A DNA stretch of 64,000 nt from Cardinalis cardinalis (Eukaryota > Chordata > Aves > Passeriformes > Cardinalidae): positions 1,364,001 through 1,428,000 of the forward strand of contig JACDOX010000058.1 of the NCBI GenBank assembly GCA_014549065.1. Reading direction: 5' to 3'. A program made the position numbers and the translations under genes. Numbering within the stretch: position 1 is the stretch's first letter; each line of letters starts with the position of its first letter. The notes beneath the pieces were generated by a model, which did no database searches, was not told the origin of the DNA, and was given only the letters and a program-made list of their open reading frames with translations. Shown here one piece after another: positions 1-13,775 of the stretch.

Positions 1-2703
1 TGCTCCACCACACAGACTCTTGTGTGAGCCATCCCTCCCCAACAGCCCACAGCTCCCCTCTGCTCAGGGACAGGGACAGCAGAGCTGCCTGACCTTCCTG
101 GCTCCCCCATCCACTGCCCTGTCAGGACTTTCACTATCAGCCACCCATAACCATTTCTCTTAGCATGTAGCCCAAGCAAGATTGCTATTCTGCAGCACTT
201 GTCTCTGTATCCTTTGCAAAACTGGGCNATTTGATGAAAATTTCAGGTAGAAATGTTATTTCTGTACCTTCTTGCAACAATTCCTATTTCAGCTACTTAA
301 CCCACTGCCTTTTGATACTNAAAAGCATCACTGCTCAGACCTCTACCCTTGCAAGTCACCATCAACCAAACCCTTCCCATCTCCTCCTTCCACCTGTGGA
401 ACAGCTCCACAAGTTCCCTTTGGTCAGGGCATTTGGTTCAAAGCCCTCAGTCCCCCTTGTCCCTCTGAGGTAGCCTGATCACATCTGCTGACAGAGCAGC
501 ACTCACCTCCTCCACTCCCCTGGAAATGCCAGCTTCATCCATCTGCTTGTCAGCCTCCCCCACAACAGCCCCTGCCTGTCCCCACCCCATGCTGCCCCTC
601 CAGCATGGCAGGAGCTCCCACCATCCCACTGCAAAGCCTGTCCTGGCTGCTGCCTTGCAAGNCCAATGGAGACCCACATTTGCTATGAAAACATGCAAAT
701 TTGTGTTTTGCAGTGTGTCAGGTGCTTGGTGGTAGAAAATGAAAAGGATTCCTTCCCNGACCTCTCAGGAAGCAGCAGCTGAGACAGGTGGCTGCAAGCA
801 TGTGCTGCTCTGTGGCTGTCACCATCCACCAGAGACCCTGCTTCTTCCACCACAGCTCCTGCCATATCCTGGGATCACCTTTGGATTAGATGGGGTTGCC
901 ATCAGCTAGCAGAGGNGTTTAAAAAGATGTCAAAGAACTCAGCAAGAAGTATGGGAAGCAACTCAGAAGGATGTTTTAAAGAACTGCCTAACACACCCAT
1001 AGTACTTGCTGTATTACTGCAGCAATAATATCACTCTAGTTTTGGTCATGACAACACACCCTTCAGTGTAAACAGGAAGGAAAACCTGAATTCTCTTCCT
1101 GGCTTGCTGGAACGGTTTAGACAAATCTTTAGCACCTTAGTTTACATGCCTGGGGACTGGATTTGCATATCCTTCTGAGATGTTAAATCCCANCTGCCCA
1201 GCTGTGAGCAATGTGTAGCAGAGATTAGCTGAGCTGCTTTGGAAGGGCCACCTAACACTGTGTGACCAGAGCAGTGGGATGAGCAAGGACATCCTGCAGC
1301 CTGGAACACTGTTATGACCACGACAGAAATTGTACAGATCATCTTTGGTCAGGATGGCATCCCTCTTGTCCACTTTTCCCCCCATCTAGTTTATGGCTCA
1401 GAGTTNAATGGGGAGAGATGGACAATTCTGAGGGCTATGCCTGTGACCTGCCTTGAATATCTGTCCTAAAGCAGGGTGAAACACCTCTGCAAATGGTGCA
1501 GTCTTTCAACTGATGCTGGAAGTGGTTAGACAGCTANTACACAATAACTGGTTAACTTATAGGCAGCTGGGGTGAAACACATCCTAATCCATCTCTCCAG
1601 GTTTACTTTCACTCATTTATAAAATGGGGTAACAGCACCATCCCAGACTCTCAGAGTGAGAGGCTGAGCTCANGGACCCCCAGGTCTGGGCCAGCCACCA
1701 CACTGATACAGATGGAGGTACACACAGCCTCACACCCACCTGCACAAGTGACAACCCTCAACACCCTTCCCCTGCCCTCAGGAAATAAAGGTGTTACCTT
1801 CCAAATAAGGTTTCAGTACAATATTAAGGAATGTGATGTNAATAGAGACAAAGTGTGCAATACTGAAGGTTATCACAGGAAATAGGGGCTGGAAGGGAAT
1901 CCCATGAGAGCGACACATTTATTTCATTATTATATCACAGACGACATTAAGCATCCACTGAGTCCCTCAAGGCAGAATTCTTGCATAAAAAGCATCCCCA
2001 TTTACCAAGTATGATAGAACCTGCAACTGCTCTATAAATAAAGGTTATTTACAAAGAGCTGTTAAATATTTATTTTTCTCTGGAGACTGAGTTCTCTGTT
2101 CATTTGTCTCTGCTGCAGAATCATTTNGTATCAGGGAGCAGAGGAGCTCACCTAAAAAAAGACTAGGAATCTGTCCAGAGCCTGATCCGGACACAGCACC
2201 AGCCTCCTCCACAAGCTGGCAAGGAAAAGCATCCAACCTGACACTGAGGGAACACGAAGCAAACAAAACAGGAATGATCTCATTTGGGAGGCAGAGGTAG
2301 AAGAAGAACACCAGTGATACAGCAGTGATTAATAAATGCTATCACACTGCTTCGTCCTTACAGGGCTGCCTTAGCACTGTACATTGAAAGAAGTGACAAC
2401 CTTCAATTGTGAAGAGCAACTGCAGATTTGCATTACATTTGCTTTGTGTCTTAGGAACAAGAATGCATCTCTCACAACCAACAAATTAGTGATTTTTTTA
2501 CTTGGGTGTTTTTATTTTTTTAATTTTCTGAAGCTGACAGATCAGGGTGGGGGACACACGACACAGGCTCAACCAAAAAAAACCCCATGGCTCTGGAATA
2601 GACTTCACTGCTAACCCTTTGTAGTAGTAATTGTAATAGTTCTTACTCCAGCTTGCCAAAAGCTGTTTTAATTAAATATTAAAAAGCTATTTGTTAAAAT
2701 AAC

Positions 2704-2717
2704 GTTTCCATAGCAAC
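2704..2717 (+). promoter_or_regulatory. RFX X-box-like motif
   Basis: The sequence GTTTCCATAGCAAC fits the RFX-family X-box (GTNRCC, 0-3 bases, RGYAAC) with a two-base spacer. It lies in an AT-rich stretch (about 2630-2740) containing TTAATTAA-type homeodomain cores. RFX factors bind such sites in ciliary, immune and neural genes. Matches also arise by chance, so this is a motif call only. Confidence 0.35.
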
Positions 2718-5700
2718 TAGAGAAAGCTAAAATACCCTGGTGCTTCTGACTCACAGCATATTAATCAACCAGCAGCTATTATATAATGAGCACCTCCCTG
2801 CAAGCCCCAGCAGGAGCCACGGCACCGAGTGCCNGAATGCAGAGCTGGACTCTGCTCTGTGCTTGCTGCCTGCTCCCAGCACAGGCCTGGGGAGTTACCT
2901 GGGCTCAGCCCAGCAATCACACGCCCAAACATTCTGGGGAAGCCATGCTGGAGTCCCCAGGGTCAGTATGTCCCTGTGGGACACAGAGGGGGTGNCACTG
3001 GGCAAGGGGAAGCTCTGGGGAGGGTCACACAGACAGTGGCTCCCCACAGGCCTGCAGCAGTGAGGGGCTGAGGGGGCTCCTCCCCAGCAAGCCCCAGCCA
3101 CCCACCTGCAGTGCTTGTCTTGCAGACACANTGCTCATACCACACTTATTTCTGTAATTCATTTAAATCTTTTTTTACATTATTGGAATTATTTTTTGTA
3201 GCAAGCACCTTCCTACTATTAGGCCAACTGTGCAAAACTGAAGAAGTGATTAAATCTTGCAGGGACAAACAAGCTCTGCTGCTCAACCAGAAAAGCTTAT
3301 TTCACAGATTCAAGAAACAAAACAAAACAAAGAATAGCAAATAACCACTCCCCCATCACATCTAATGCCCCCAGGAGATGAAAATACCCTTCTATTCTCT
3401 ATCCATGNAGCACAACAATGGCAGCAGTTAAAGCTGCCTGACCTGGCTGCTGCTGGTCCTCTCTGCCAACCCTTGGGAGGCTTTGCCCCAGGACACAGCT
3501 TGTGTTAGAGCAGTGCAATGTCTCCCATTGCCTTGTCCATGAGGAGCATCACCTCATGGNCTGAAGTGATGGGAACAACTGCAGAAGGGAGTTAGTAGGT
3601 GAGGCCAGAGCAGTATTACCTCAGGGGAAGAGTACTGGGATGGGAAAGTGCAGCTACACTGGTCAGATGGAATTGGAAACCATCTTCCTCCTCCTCAGTG
3701 ACTCAATTTTTTGCTTTTAAGCCCCCTTCCTCCTTTCTTTCCAATGGAAAAGAAATACCTAACCACGCAGTTATTAACCAAAAGGAATGTAATGAATATT
3801 ACAGCATCTGTATGCCAGCTTTGGTTTCCTGCTGCTTTGTTTGGGTGTCACAGACTGTGGCTATGACAACCACCAGCAGTTATTGGACTGATGTAATTTG
3901 TGACATCATACTTAATGGAAAAGAAAAGGAAGAAGAGACAGTATCAAAAACAAGAATGGAGCAAGATCCCAAAGGAGCACCACACTGGGGCTGCTGGAGA
4001 GCCAGGGAGAAGCAATCCCATCCTTACCAAAGCCCAGGCAGCACTCAGCTCTGGGGAAAACCTGCCCTGGGCTGTGAGATCTGCAGTTACATGAATGAAA
4101 TCCTCTCACCCCTTCTCATCTTGGAACTGTAATGGAGGCTTTTGGCTGAGCCTCATCTCCCCTGACTAAATTTCTCCTGCTCTCCAACCAACTTCTCCTC
4201 CACATCTTTATCCTTCAGTTACANCAGTATTCCCTTCCTTTTAAAAAATAAAACAGTCTGTCCAAAATTTCCAGTCACTCGCCTGATCGAGCACTGGGAG
4301 AATGAGGGTTGGTTTTGTGAGGAGTGCACTGCNTGGAGAGGTGGCTTTGCTGGTGACAAGTACAAGTGACAACTTCAGGGCTGCCACAGCTGGAGCCCCA
4401 TCTCTTGCCCCACATAAGAGCAAGGAGGTAGCACCACTGTTGCATTTGACAAAGCAGTTTCTGTTCACAGTTNTGGCATCCCTAACACAGTGTTGTCATT
4501 TTTTTTCTGCAGAAAATGCTTCCAAATTCACTGCTCAAACTCCAAGAAACAAAAATAACCCCAAATTCATCTAAATCTNATCTGATAAGAGAACAGTTTA
4601 CTGCAACAAGTATATTTTTTGTAGTTTTACATCCAGAAGCCTTGACATTAAGTGAGTTAATTTTTCCAAGCTACTACTGCCCAAAGGACACTTTCTCTGT
4701 CCCCCTGCTCCCCCACCAGACCTGCTGTGCCTTTGTAGTCCAACACTGCAGCCTGCCCTGGGCATCCTGCGACCTGCAGGATCTCACCAACCTGTCCTGA
4801 CACAGGTCATCAAGGGGAGGGAGAGCAGCCACACAACCACCTGAGGATGCTCCTCCCCAGGCACCTANAGCCTGGAGGAACCCAGGAACCCTGCATCCTC
4901 CCAAGGCTTGGCTCCCCACCAAGAGATGGCTCTGCCTTGCAGAAAACAAAACTCCACTGGGTGAATTCTGCCCATAATAAAGTGGGTATTGCTTTTGAAC
5001 AGCAGGACAGAGATGCTGCCTCACAAAGGGATGGTGAATTAAAGCCTCATGGGTGAAGCAACCACCACTCACAGCTTGCTCATAACTGTCCCCAGGCCCA
5101 CTGGAAGTGGCAGGAGCTTCCCAAACCTCCCCTAACAGCTCATAACACAGCTCTTGGTCAAGGCCCCTCTGCAAGGATNTCAGTCAGAGCCACCCTAAGC
5201 CCCTGTTGACACCCACACTGCCACCCCTCACAGGNGACAGGCACCTCTGCGAACAGCCACTGGCAAGATTCACCTCCAGCTGCTGGCAGTCAAACAGAGA
5301 AAGGGAAATGACAAGAAAGCCTCTTTTTCCTTCAGTTCTCTCATAGAACAACTGAAACATTTTGCAGGGCAATACTGCAAGAGGACAGAGAGAGCAGACA
5401 CAGAAGAGCCAAATTCTTCTAGGTGTGGGTTTTNCTGAGCTTCTGAGCAGGAGGGAGGTTTCTCAGTCAGCACTGTCCCACTGCAGCCACCTCATGCTCC
5501 CCAGTTCTGTCATGCAGCCAGAGTGGGAGAAGACAGGCAAATGGGAACTTCCAGTCTCCTTTCACTGCTGAGCTGTGACTGGATCNTGCTGCAGTAATTT
5601 CAGAGCCATCTGAGACCATACACCAGCTGCCTGGGGAGCTTCCAAGGAGGCCACTCTTGGCTTTCTCTCTCATCCTCTTAACACAGCTATAATATATCAG

Positions 5701-7569
5701 AGGCACCTGCAGATGACATGCCTGTATCAGCTCTGCTGGTTTGCTTTGATTTAATGACACAGACAACATCTATGTGGGACCAGCAAGTCCTTCTCTGAGG
5801 AGCAGGAGCAGGTCCCCATGCTCAACCCCTTTGTGGAACCAACCACCACAGGGGTGCATTGGGATGTAGATTCATTAGGAACTGAGAAAATGATTCCCAN
5901 ATTTCAACACTGCCTACCTAACAGAAAAACAATCAAGTTTTGNTTCTGAGATGGGCAAAGAGCTTTTCTAGGATGTGGATATACTTTGAGAGTATATATA
6001 TACAATGCACACTTCTGATTTTTTNTCACTTAAATTAGTATCTATTCATCACTCTGAAGCCAACACAGCTGTAAAAAAACAGAGGCCAGAGCCCACCCTG
6101 TGCAATGCTTTGTAAGTGACTCACAAAAAATAAGCCCCACAGCTCAATTAGCAGGTTTTGTGTGTCAGTCTAAACACCAAGGAGCTAGAAGAAAACATTT
6201 GTGATTCAAAGGAAGAATATGAACCGTGGACCTTACTGAGGGAGATCAATACAAAACACTGTCATCATTTCACATCCCTTTTTTCTCCAGTTACTGCACT
6301 CATTGCCAGTAACCTTCATAAAGGGCTGAAAGAAGGATTCAGTTTTTTTGCTTACCAGTTTCTGAATGCTTGATAGGTGTTTATTAGGGAATTTTCACCA
6401 TATCTTTACCAAACATGGANGGACTCAGTTTTTCTCCTTTCACAAAACCAGCCCTTTCTTTTTCAGGCTGATTTCAATTTGGGGTTTTATTCTGCTCTAG
6501 CCCAAATAGATTTTTGTTGTAACAGAAAACAGNCTTAAGCCACTGAAATGAAAATAGAAACAAAACTCTGCTGATGTCCAAGTAACCACAGATTGCCATC
6601 ACCACAGAACAGGGTAAAAACAGGAGTTGAGCTGATTATAAAAGCCTCAAAAAACCCCCTTATTCTACCCCTCTGGTAATAAAATTTACTTACAGAAAGC
6701 AAAGAAGCCCAGAACAACATCATCCAAATTTCAGCCCTGTTATCAAACCTCAGAGCAGCTGCCCCAGGAGCCCANACTGTGCCAGGCACACAGCCAAAGG
6801 CTCCAACCAGCATTTCCTGAGGCTCCTTTAGAACAGCACTGGCTGGCCCACCTGGAGAGCTGCAGAGTAACCACAGCTGCTGGGAAATCCCAGCCCACAC
6901 CCTCCAGCAATGCATAGGGAAAGCCTGTAGGGCAGCTGCTCTTCAAATATACATTTTCAGGTTTGGTTTTTTTTTTTTAAATATATATAGAAGCTCTTGG
7001 CTAAGGTGCTTTGAAGGAAGTGTGCAAGTGTCTCCTGTGATATAAAACTTCTTTCAAAGCTATTTTATTACATCAGGGAAGACCCAAATATTGGATAGTT
7101 TCCTGTTGTGATGACAAGGCTGTGGTGCTGTCCATACACACAAAAACAACATCACAGCCAATCCGTGCTCTTTTTCCATCGCAAATGATGCAAGCTCACT
7201 TCCCAAGGAATGCTTCAACTCTTCAGCAAGATTCTGTCTTTCCATAGCTGGTAAAGCTTGAAAACAACAAACAAGCTTCAGATGGTGCTAATGGTCCATT
7301 CTGCTAACCATATTCTGAGTTAAATGCATTCATGTGGTTTATATCTGTAGTGAGATAATTATTCAGCCTATGTGGCAATACAATGCTGACTTTATTTTGT
7401 GGGCTGCAAAGAGGTGCCAAAGGCACTCAACTAGTTCCAAAAGACTGGATTTGCTTGCTGTAAACATTTCTTGAAATGTCTTTAAAAGAAAAAAATTAGA
7501 AGATTCTCCTTCTGTTGGGCAAGCTTGGATTTCTCATGTAAAGGAAAATGGAAAGGAAAAGCTACTCAC

Positions 7570-7631
7570 TCATAGCACTTGATTTCTTACATCCTGGNAT
7601 TCTCTCTGAAGATGAACAGTACTTCTGATAC
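7570..7631 (-). other. Candidate exon-like segment (minus strand)
   Basis: Read on the minus strand, a 62-base segment follows an acceptor with a T-rich tract ending CTTTTGTAG and ends at a GTGAGT donor. One frame is open through the segment and gives YQKYCSSSER followed by an ambiguous residue and PGCKKSSAM. I do not recognise the peptide. Orientation matches the minus-strand transcription suggested by base skew. A second exon-like segment lies 429 bases upstream at 8061-8121, but the open frames of the two do not join. If spliced together they would give only a short frame that stops inside this segment, so a non-coding transcript or chance is at least as likely as a coding exon. Confidence 0.15.
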
Positions 7632-8060
7632 CTACAAAAGTGGAAAAAACCATGTAAGTCAGGGAGAAAAAGAAAAGAGAATAGCAGCCATCTCTTCTCC
7701 TTTACAACTGATAATTTAGTTTTTTCACCAGCACCAGGAATGCCAGCAGGAATCCCAGCAATTCCCTTTTCCACTGACCACCACTGACAAGCCACTTGAA
7801 AGATTTGGTCCTCCAGCCCTTTTAGAGTAACATAATGAACCTTGGGAGCCTCTCAGGAGAAAAAAAAATCCACATTTCTTAGGCCAAGCAGACAGTGGAG
7901 AGCGCTCACACTGATATCCTGAGATACCACCACTGTGGTTTGCAGTGGAAATACCCACAGAACATCTGCTGCAGCTGCCATGCTCCAGAACAAACTCTCT
8001 GGCTATCGGGAACTTCTACAAAATGCCATCAAAATTGTCCTCCTCCTTAAAGNGACTCAC

Positions 8061-8121
8061 CTGCTGTCTCCCAAAGCTAAAGTAGGCTTTACTCATTTTT
8101 GCTTTATTTGTTTTTTTATCC
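8061..8121 (-). other. Candidate exon-like segment (minus strand)
   Basis: On the minus strand this 61-base segment is preceded by a strong pyrimidine tract ending CCTCCTGTTTTTTAG and followed by the donor GTGAGTC. One frame is open and reads DKKTNKAKMSKAYFSFGRQQ. The splice signals are good, but the peptide is unfamiliar and lysine-rich because of an A-rich start. It would pair with the segment at 7570-7631. Splice-like pairs around short open frames are common by chance in a window this size. Confidence 0.13.
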
Positions 8122-9393
8122 CTAAAAAACAGGAGGAAGGTTTTGCTTCAGCAGCTGCAAGAGCAGAACTGAACAGAAAAAATTCCCCTTTGGCAGCGGC
8201 TGTATGCACACCTAAGAAACACAGCGCCTGCAGGTCAGCAAGAATGGCTAAAGAGATAATAAACAACCAAGGACTGCTCTGAGTAAAAGAAATACAGACA
8301 GAAAACCACCCCACAAGCCCCCCAGGAAAAGAGGCAGAAGCTTATTGATTGCCTCAGTAGGATTGTGAGCACAAGCTGCACTTTCAGCTTGAGCTGAAAT
8401 ATTTGGGTTTGAAACTCCAGCCTCCTGTTATCAGGCCTGAGGAAGGTCGGCTGACAAACCCAAAAGAAACCACTTGGAGTCTTTTGCTGCTTCCCAGCAG
8501 GTTAGTTTGGTATTTTTTGGATCTTTTCAAAGGAAGATATGACTTGATTTCCTGAAAGAGCACGCTGGCTACTGGAGGAGCTGGGGAGCCAGAAGCTGTT
8601 ACACAACCATAACCATATTTTAGGAGCTAAGGCTAGAAAAAGCTGCATGTTTATTCACAGATAAAAGGGAAACTGCTTCCCGCTTCGCTCCATCTAAGAG
8701 TAAGGCAAAACCTGCTAGTTTCACTGAATTGTAAAAGAGAAATAAAACACATGGGATAGCTGCAGATTTTGTGCTATTTATACCTCCAACACTTTGGGAC
8801 CCAGCAGGCCACCTTCTCCTGTTCTTCCTCCCTCTTTTGGGTCAAATTCTCCATTCTTACATGGTAGGCTTAGGATGAAGCTGTTTCTGTATTTAATGGG
8901 TTTAGTCCAGTCATATTTTACTAAAACTGCTATCTGAAATCCTGCTTTTTCAGTGCTGTGTCCAACACACAAAAGTGACCCTACAGCCTGCCAACACAAC
9001 AAAATCCAAACCTAGGAATAAAACACATCTAAAGAACAAGGAAATCACCTACAGTCCAACATAGCCCTGTCCTTCCCCAATCTCAAACCTCTGCTTGGAA
9101 TGTTAAGTGAAATAANTATGTATGTGTATGGTGCTGTTGCTTGTTGGGACTGTATTTTGACCCTCACAATTTTTGGTACTTCTAAAGACCCAGCTGGTGA
9201 AACTTCTGCAAGGATCTTCTCCACTTTTGGAAACGTAAAGCAGAAAGAAATCTTCAGGGTTATTCCATCCAATCCCTTGNTGTTGTAATCATCCTGCACG
9301 ATCCTTTTCAGAAAGTATACAAAAAGTTTCTGCCCCTCGCGGCTATGAGAATATGATTTGGGTTTAATATAACAGCCCAGAAACAAGTTGGTA

Positions 9394-9430
9394 ATATATA
9401 TGTGTATATATATATACACACACATACATA
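9394..9430. repeat. TA/TG/CA dinucleotide microsatellite
   Basis: An imperfect run of TA units passes through TG and TA into CA units. It is an ordinary compound microsatellite with no gene attached. Confidence 0.9.
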
Positions 9431-12244
9431 TTTCAGATCTTCCAAAGTATTTCACACCTCTGGGAGATCTGCTACTGCTTTTGAACGCTTGGAGTTAGGC
9501 AACAGCGAAACGAAGGAGTCACAAACTTGTTTGATATAGAAACACCAACTTTTTCANCAGGTAGGTAATTACTATTGAAAACTCTTGCCTGAGTTTGCTT
9601 GTCTTGAGCATCCCTGCTGTAGGCAGCTCTTGAGCAGCCTCCCTTGGGGACGTGCTTACTCCAAGGCAGCACAAGGCAGGAGAAGCAGCTTTCCTTGCCA
9701 CGAAAACACCGCCCTCCTGGAATGCATCACAACGCTGGGATCAGGCAAATTCAGACCAGACCTCCCCTCTGCACAGGAGGCATTCATACAGCCATCACCA
9801 TTTCACCCACATGAGCTGTGCCACACCAACACCCACAGAGTAATGGACAAGAGCTGGGGAGATCAGTATCTGCTGGCTCCCGCGTGTTGTCATGGTGAGT
9901 GCATGTGCAGAACAGTAAATGGTGCTTTCTGAGTTACCACACACTCCTGGTTGACAGGAATTGCCTGTTTGTGTGTTTACGTGGCCCACAGCATGCAGTG
10001 AGTAACTCCAGCTATCCCAGCCAATCTTCATTCTCTGCACACTGAGCAGGAGACTCAGCCACCAGCTGCTTCATCATTCTAGATTCTTTCCAAAAAAACA
10101 CCTCATGGCAAAACAAAAGAAAATAAACAAAACAGCTTTTACATACTTTATAAACACCGGCACTCCACATGCTTTCTGCAACCCAAACACTACAGCACAA
10201 ACCACCTGAAAATNGGATTATTTTGCTTTATTCACCATGGAGTTTTTTATAAAAAAGAGATTGTCAAGATATCTTCAGAGAGCTAAAAGGCAAATCTTGA
10301 GCTGCTGTTAGACAGGGAAGAGAAATAATGGTACTTTTTAGATGCTTGACAGAAAAGTTCCTTTGAGACTCTCTCAACCTACAGAAATTATCAATTTTGC
10401 AAAAGCGTATTTTACAGAGAGAAACTGAATTGGAAGCCCTGAAAGCACTTGCTTTCCCAAGCTTGAGATGAAGGGAAATAAACCCCACACTCCTCTCAGC
10501 TTCTCCTCCTGAAGATGCAGTTGGGTGGTTTAAATCCTGGGGTCAGCCCAAAGCATCCCCACGGAGCAGGTTGTGCCAACTCTGCACAGCTCCACCAGCT
10601 CAGGTGTTCCCCCCACCCCACTGCTGATCCATCAAATGGCCTGACTGCCCCAATGCCCCAAACTGGTGGTACAGGCAATAGGTCAGGAAAAACCTCCTTC
10701 ACTAAGCAAAGGGTGCTGCTTCCCTTTGCTGCTGGCTCAGCCAGGCAGGAATACAGCAAGCCCAAGATGCAGGGCACTGGCAGCTTCCCACCATGTCCCT
10801 GCTCNTCATCCCTGGTGTTTGTATCATACTAGGCATTTATTAACTTTTCAGTGTAGCTTACACCTCTATTTCCCTAAAAAACACCATGATCAAAATTACC
10901 ACCTTAGCAATGTGAATTACTCCTAACAGCAGACTAGCAATGCCTTCTGTGGAATTAAACAGGCACAGCTGTGCTGGAAATGGGGGGTTTGCAGCCTCTC
11001 GACTGCAGACTGTTATTACAGCATGATTAGCAGATACAAATGTTCCTGAAAGTCATCTCTCTCCACACACTGAAAATCACAGTTATCCCAGCAGATCCCA
11101 AGAGCCCCAACAGCTCCTGGCTGCTGGTTCAGTCCTTGTTAAGCATTCAACAAACCTGGAGCAGCACAGCACCATGGACTAACATGAGCCTCCTTGCCTT
11201 CAACACCTCTTCCTAAAGCTATTAAAATTAACCCATCCCTGCCCCCATCCCTACAACAGACAAAATACAACTGAAAGTCTACACCAAACCCCTAAATATG
11301 CAGTGAAAAAGCCACTAAAAAAACCCCAAAGTGCTCTGAGGTCTCTAAGTGCACACACACAGGGCAGACAGTGATGGTTGGACAAACCACAGGTATCTCC
11401 CACAGCACTCCATGCCCGGAGGTCTTGTTCCTGTCCCACTTGGCACTCTGCTGTCCTCCTCCAGCCTTTTGAACGAAGTTTAAGAAGAAAGGAATATTTC
11501 TACTCCACACCAGCTGCTGGTGTGAGCTCCCCTGGAAAACACAGAGCAGGAGGCCCCTCCCAAGAGTCATCTTCTCCACCTCATTAGTGTGTTGACCACT
11601 CACACAAGGTCCNTACCCACACTGCACAATTTTCAGAGATCTGTGAGCAGAAGCTGTCCCAGTCAGTCAATCCAAGGCTGCACCATGCTGCAGCTCTCCA
11701 GCCTTAGCTTCCTCCATGAAAATTTCTATAAACTACAGGAACAGACTAAACCCTTCTTTGAAATGCCTTCTGATATTACCAGCTGCTTTTGNAAATATTA
11801 CAAAGCATAAAAATAGGCAAAGAGAAAACAACAGCGAAATAAAAAGTAAATAAGATCAAACCCCAAATTAGCTGTCTTAAAAAAAAAAAGAAGGAAAAAT
11901 TTCATAGTTTTAGGCACATTTTCATTGTGCAGCACTGTCCCAGAAACTATTCCTCCCCTCTGAGAGATTTAGTAGATTTCAGAAAGCATGTTCTTCTCTG
12001 CCAGGTTGAAACCGATCTCACATTCCTCTAGGGAGAAGCAGATGGCTGAGCCAGGCAGCCTGGGCAGCCACGGAGGCCACCTTTGCCTGGCTGCCGCCCC
12101 AGGGGACTGCTCAGGGCCAGGCTGTGCCCATCCACAGTTCTGCCGAAGCTGGTGAGAAGCGCTGGGGCTGCTGGCAGCAGCTGGCTTTGGCTGCAGGGTG
12201 AGACAGGGGCTGGAGAGGGTCCTGGCCTGGCTTCCCTGGCACTG

Positions 12245-12245
<1 letters not shown>

Positions 12246-12273
<28 letters not shown>
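12246..12273. repeat. (ACAG)7 tetranucleotide microsatellite
   Basis: Seven perfect ACAG units in tandem, 28 bases. It lies in a GC-richer stretch that carries overlapping chance open frames on both strands. Confidence 0.95.
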
Positions 12274-12275
<2 letters not shown>

Positions 12276-13080
12276 ATCCTACCACTTCTCATCTCAGTGC
12301 CCTCTTGAAAAATTTGCACATGAACAACAACATTAACCGCACAGGCCCAGCACGGGGAGGTGACCACCCACTTCCTCCCTGAGCTCCTAAAGCCTTTCTG
12401 CACCTCCCTTTCCAAAGCTAAGTCTGGTTCATGGGGAACCAGAGCCCTGAACCAGAATGAAAGGGAATGGGAAAGCACTGCTCAAAGCTGATTATATTCN
12501 CTTTTCAACACATCCCCCAGTTGCAGATGTCAGCACAGAGAAAGGTAGAAAGAAAGGCTTTCTTTCCTATCTCCTTAACTGTTCCTAACTTCCTTCAACA
12601 AATCAAAGTGTTTTCTTGAAGGGTGAGAAATCTCAGTCTCATACTATTTTAAATTGGCAGCAAGGGGTTTAGACCAAGGAGAAGAATGTTTGATTGCATA
12701 AGAAAATTCAGCCAGAGAGAGAAAGTGATGTCCTGTAGGGTTCTGGCTATGAAAAAGTTCATTATTAGTGTATTTGGCTTTTAGTGAGGTTAAACTATTT
12801 CACATTACTCCTCTTAACCCTTGCATTTCAGACTGTCACCCTCTGGTTAGTTACCTGCACGCCCATAGTAATGAAGGTGTTGGAAATCAGTTGTCAGACC
12901 TCTCCTCTGCCAGGGCCATGACTGAGAACTGTGTTCCAACACAGNGATTGCTGCACTGTTGTTGGACACTTTTTCTGCCCAACATATGTACAGCAATACC
13001 TTTTTACNTTTAAACAACCACGCTGTGGGCTGTTAACCTGCTAATTAATTTTCAACACCAGGGGATGTCCCCTTATATAG

Positions 13081-13775
13081 TCACAGAATCATTTATGTTG
13101 GAAAGAACCTTTATGCCAAGTCAACCACTAAACCACTTCCCTAAGTACCACATCTACAATGTCTTTTAAATACCTCCAGGCATGGTGACTTCCCTGGNCA
13201 GCTTGTTCCAGTGCCTGACCACCCTCTCTGTGAAAAACTGTTTGTTAATATACAATCCAAATCTCCCCTGGTGCAACTTGAGGCCACTTCCTCTCATCCT
13301 GTCACTGTTACCTGGGAGAAGAGACCAACCCCACCTGGCTGCAGTCTCCTTTCAGGGAGTTGTAGGGAGTGACAAGGTCTTCCCTGGGCCTCCTTTTCTC
13401 CAGCCTAAACATCCCCAGCTCCCTCAGCTGCTCCTCATCTGACTTGTGCTCCAGACCCTTCCCCAGCTCCACTGCCCTTCTCTGGACAATCTCCAGCCCC
13501 TCAAGGTCTTTCTTCAAGTTGAGGGGCTCAGAACTGGACACAGCATTTGAAGTGTGGCCTCACCAGTGCTGAGCACAGGGGGACAATCCCTGCCCTGGTC
13601 CTGCTGGCCACACTATCTGATCCAGGCCAGGATGCCATTGGCCTTTTTTGCCANCTGGGCACACACTGGCTCATGTTCAGCCACTGTCAATCTGCACCCA
13701 CAGATTCTTTTTCTCTGGGCAACCTTCCAGCCACTCTTCCCCACGCCGGCAGTGTTGCAGTCCCTGTGTTCAGAT
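13081..13775 (-). mobile_element. CR1 LINE fragment, 5'-truncated, minus strand
   Basis: This is a CR1 non-LTR retrotransposon copy whose 3' end is at the low coordinate. The first bases are the reverse complement of the CR1 terminal motif (an ATGATTCTGTGA-like end preceded by a GGTTCTTTCCAAC-like block). Minus-strand translation gives the C-terminal part of the CR1 ORF2 protein (endonuclease/reverse transcriptase) in broken frames: AKKANGILAWIR, then SSEPLNLKKDLEGLEIVQRR and LRELGMFRLEKRRPREDL. The copy is about 0.7 kb, so the endonuclease and most of the reverse transcriptase are absent. Frameshifts and stops make it non-functional. The upstream limit near 13,775 is approximate. A second CR1 copy lies 1.6 kb away in the opposite orientation. 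Confidence 0.92.

Larger units (their letters stand above)
1..13080. other. Non-coding stretch, no gene recognised
   Basis: I see no recognisable protein, RNA gene or CR1 copy in these 13 kb. The open frames present have no familiar motif and are mostly proline-, serine- and cysteine-rich, as expected from chance frames in CA-rich avian DNA. The plus strand is richer in A and C than in T and G, which fits intronic DNA of a unit transcribed on the minus strand. Contents worth noting are an RFX-type X-box at 2704, two exon-like segments near 7.6 and 8.1 kb, and microsatellites near 9.4 and 12.25 kb, all listed separately. Intergenic sequence is the alternative reading. Confidence 0.6.

Noticed and set aside
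4674..5174. 166-codon minus-strand frame
   Set aside because: No recognisable domain, an ambiguous base within it, and no flanking splice pattern that would make it an exon.
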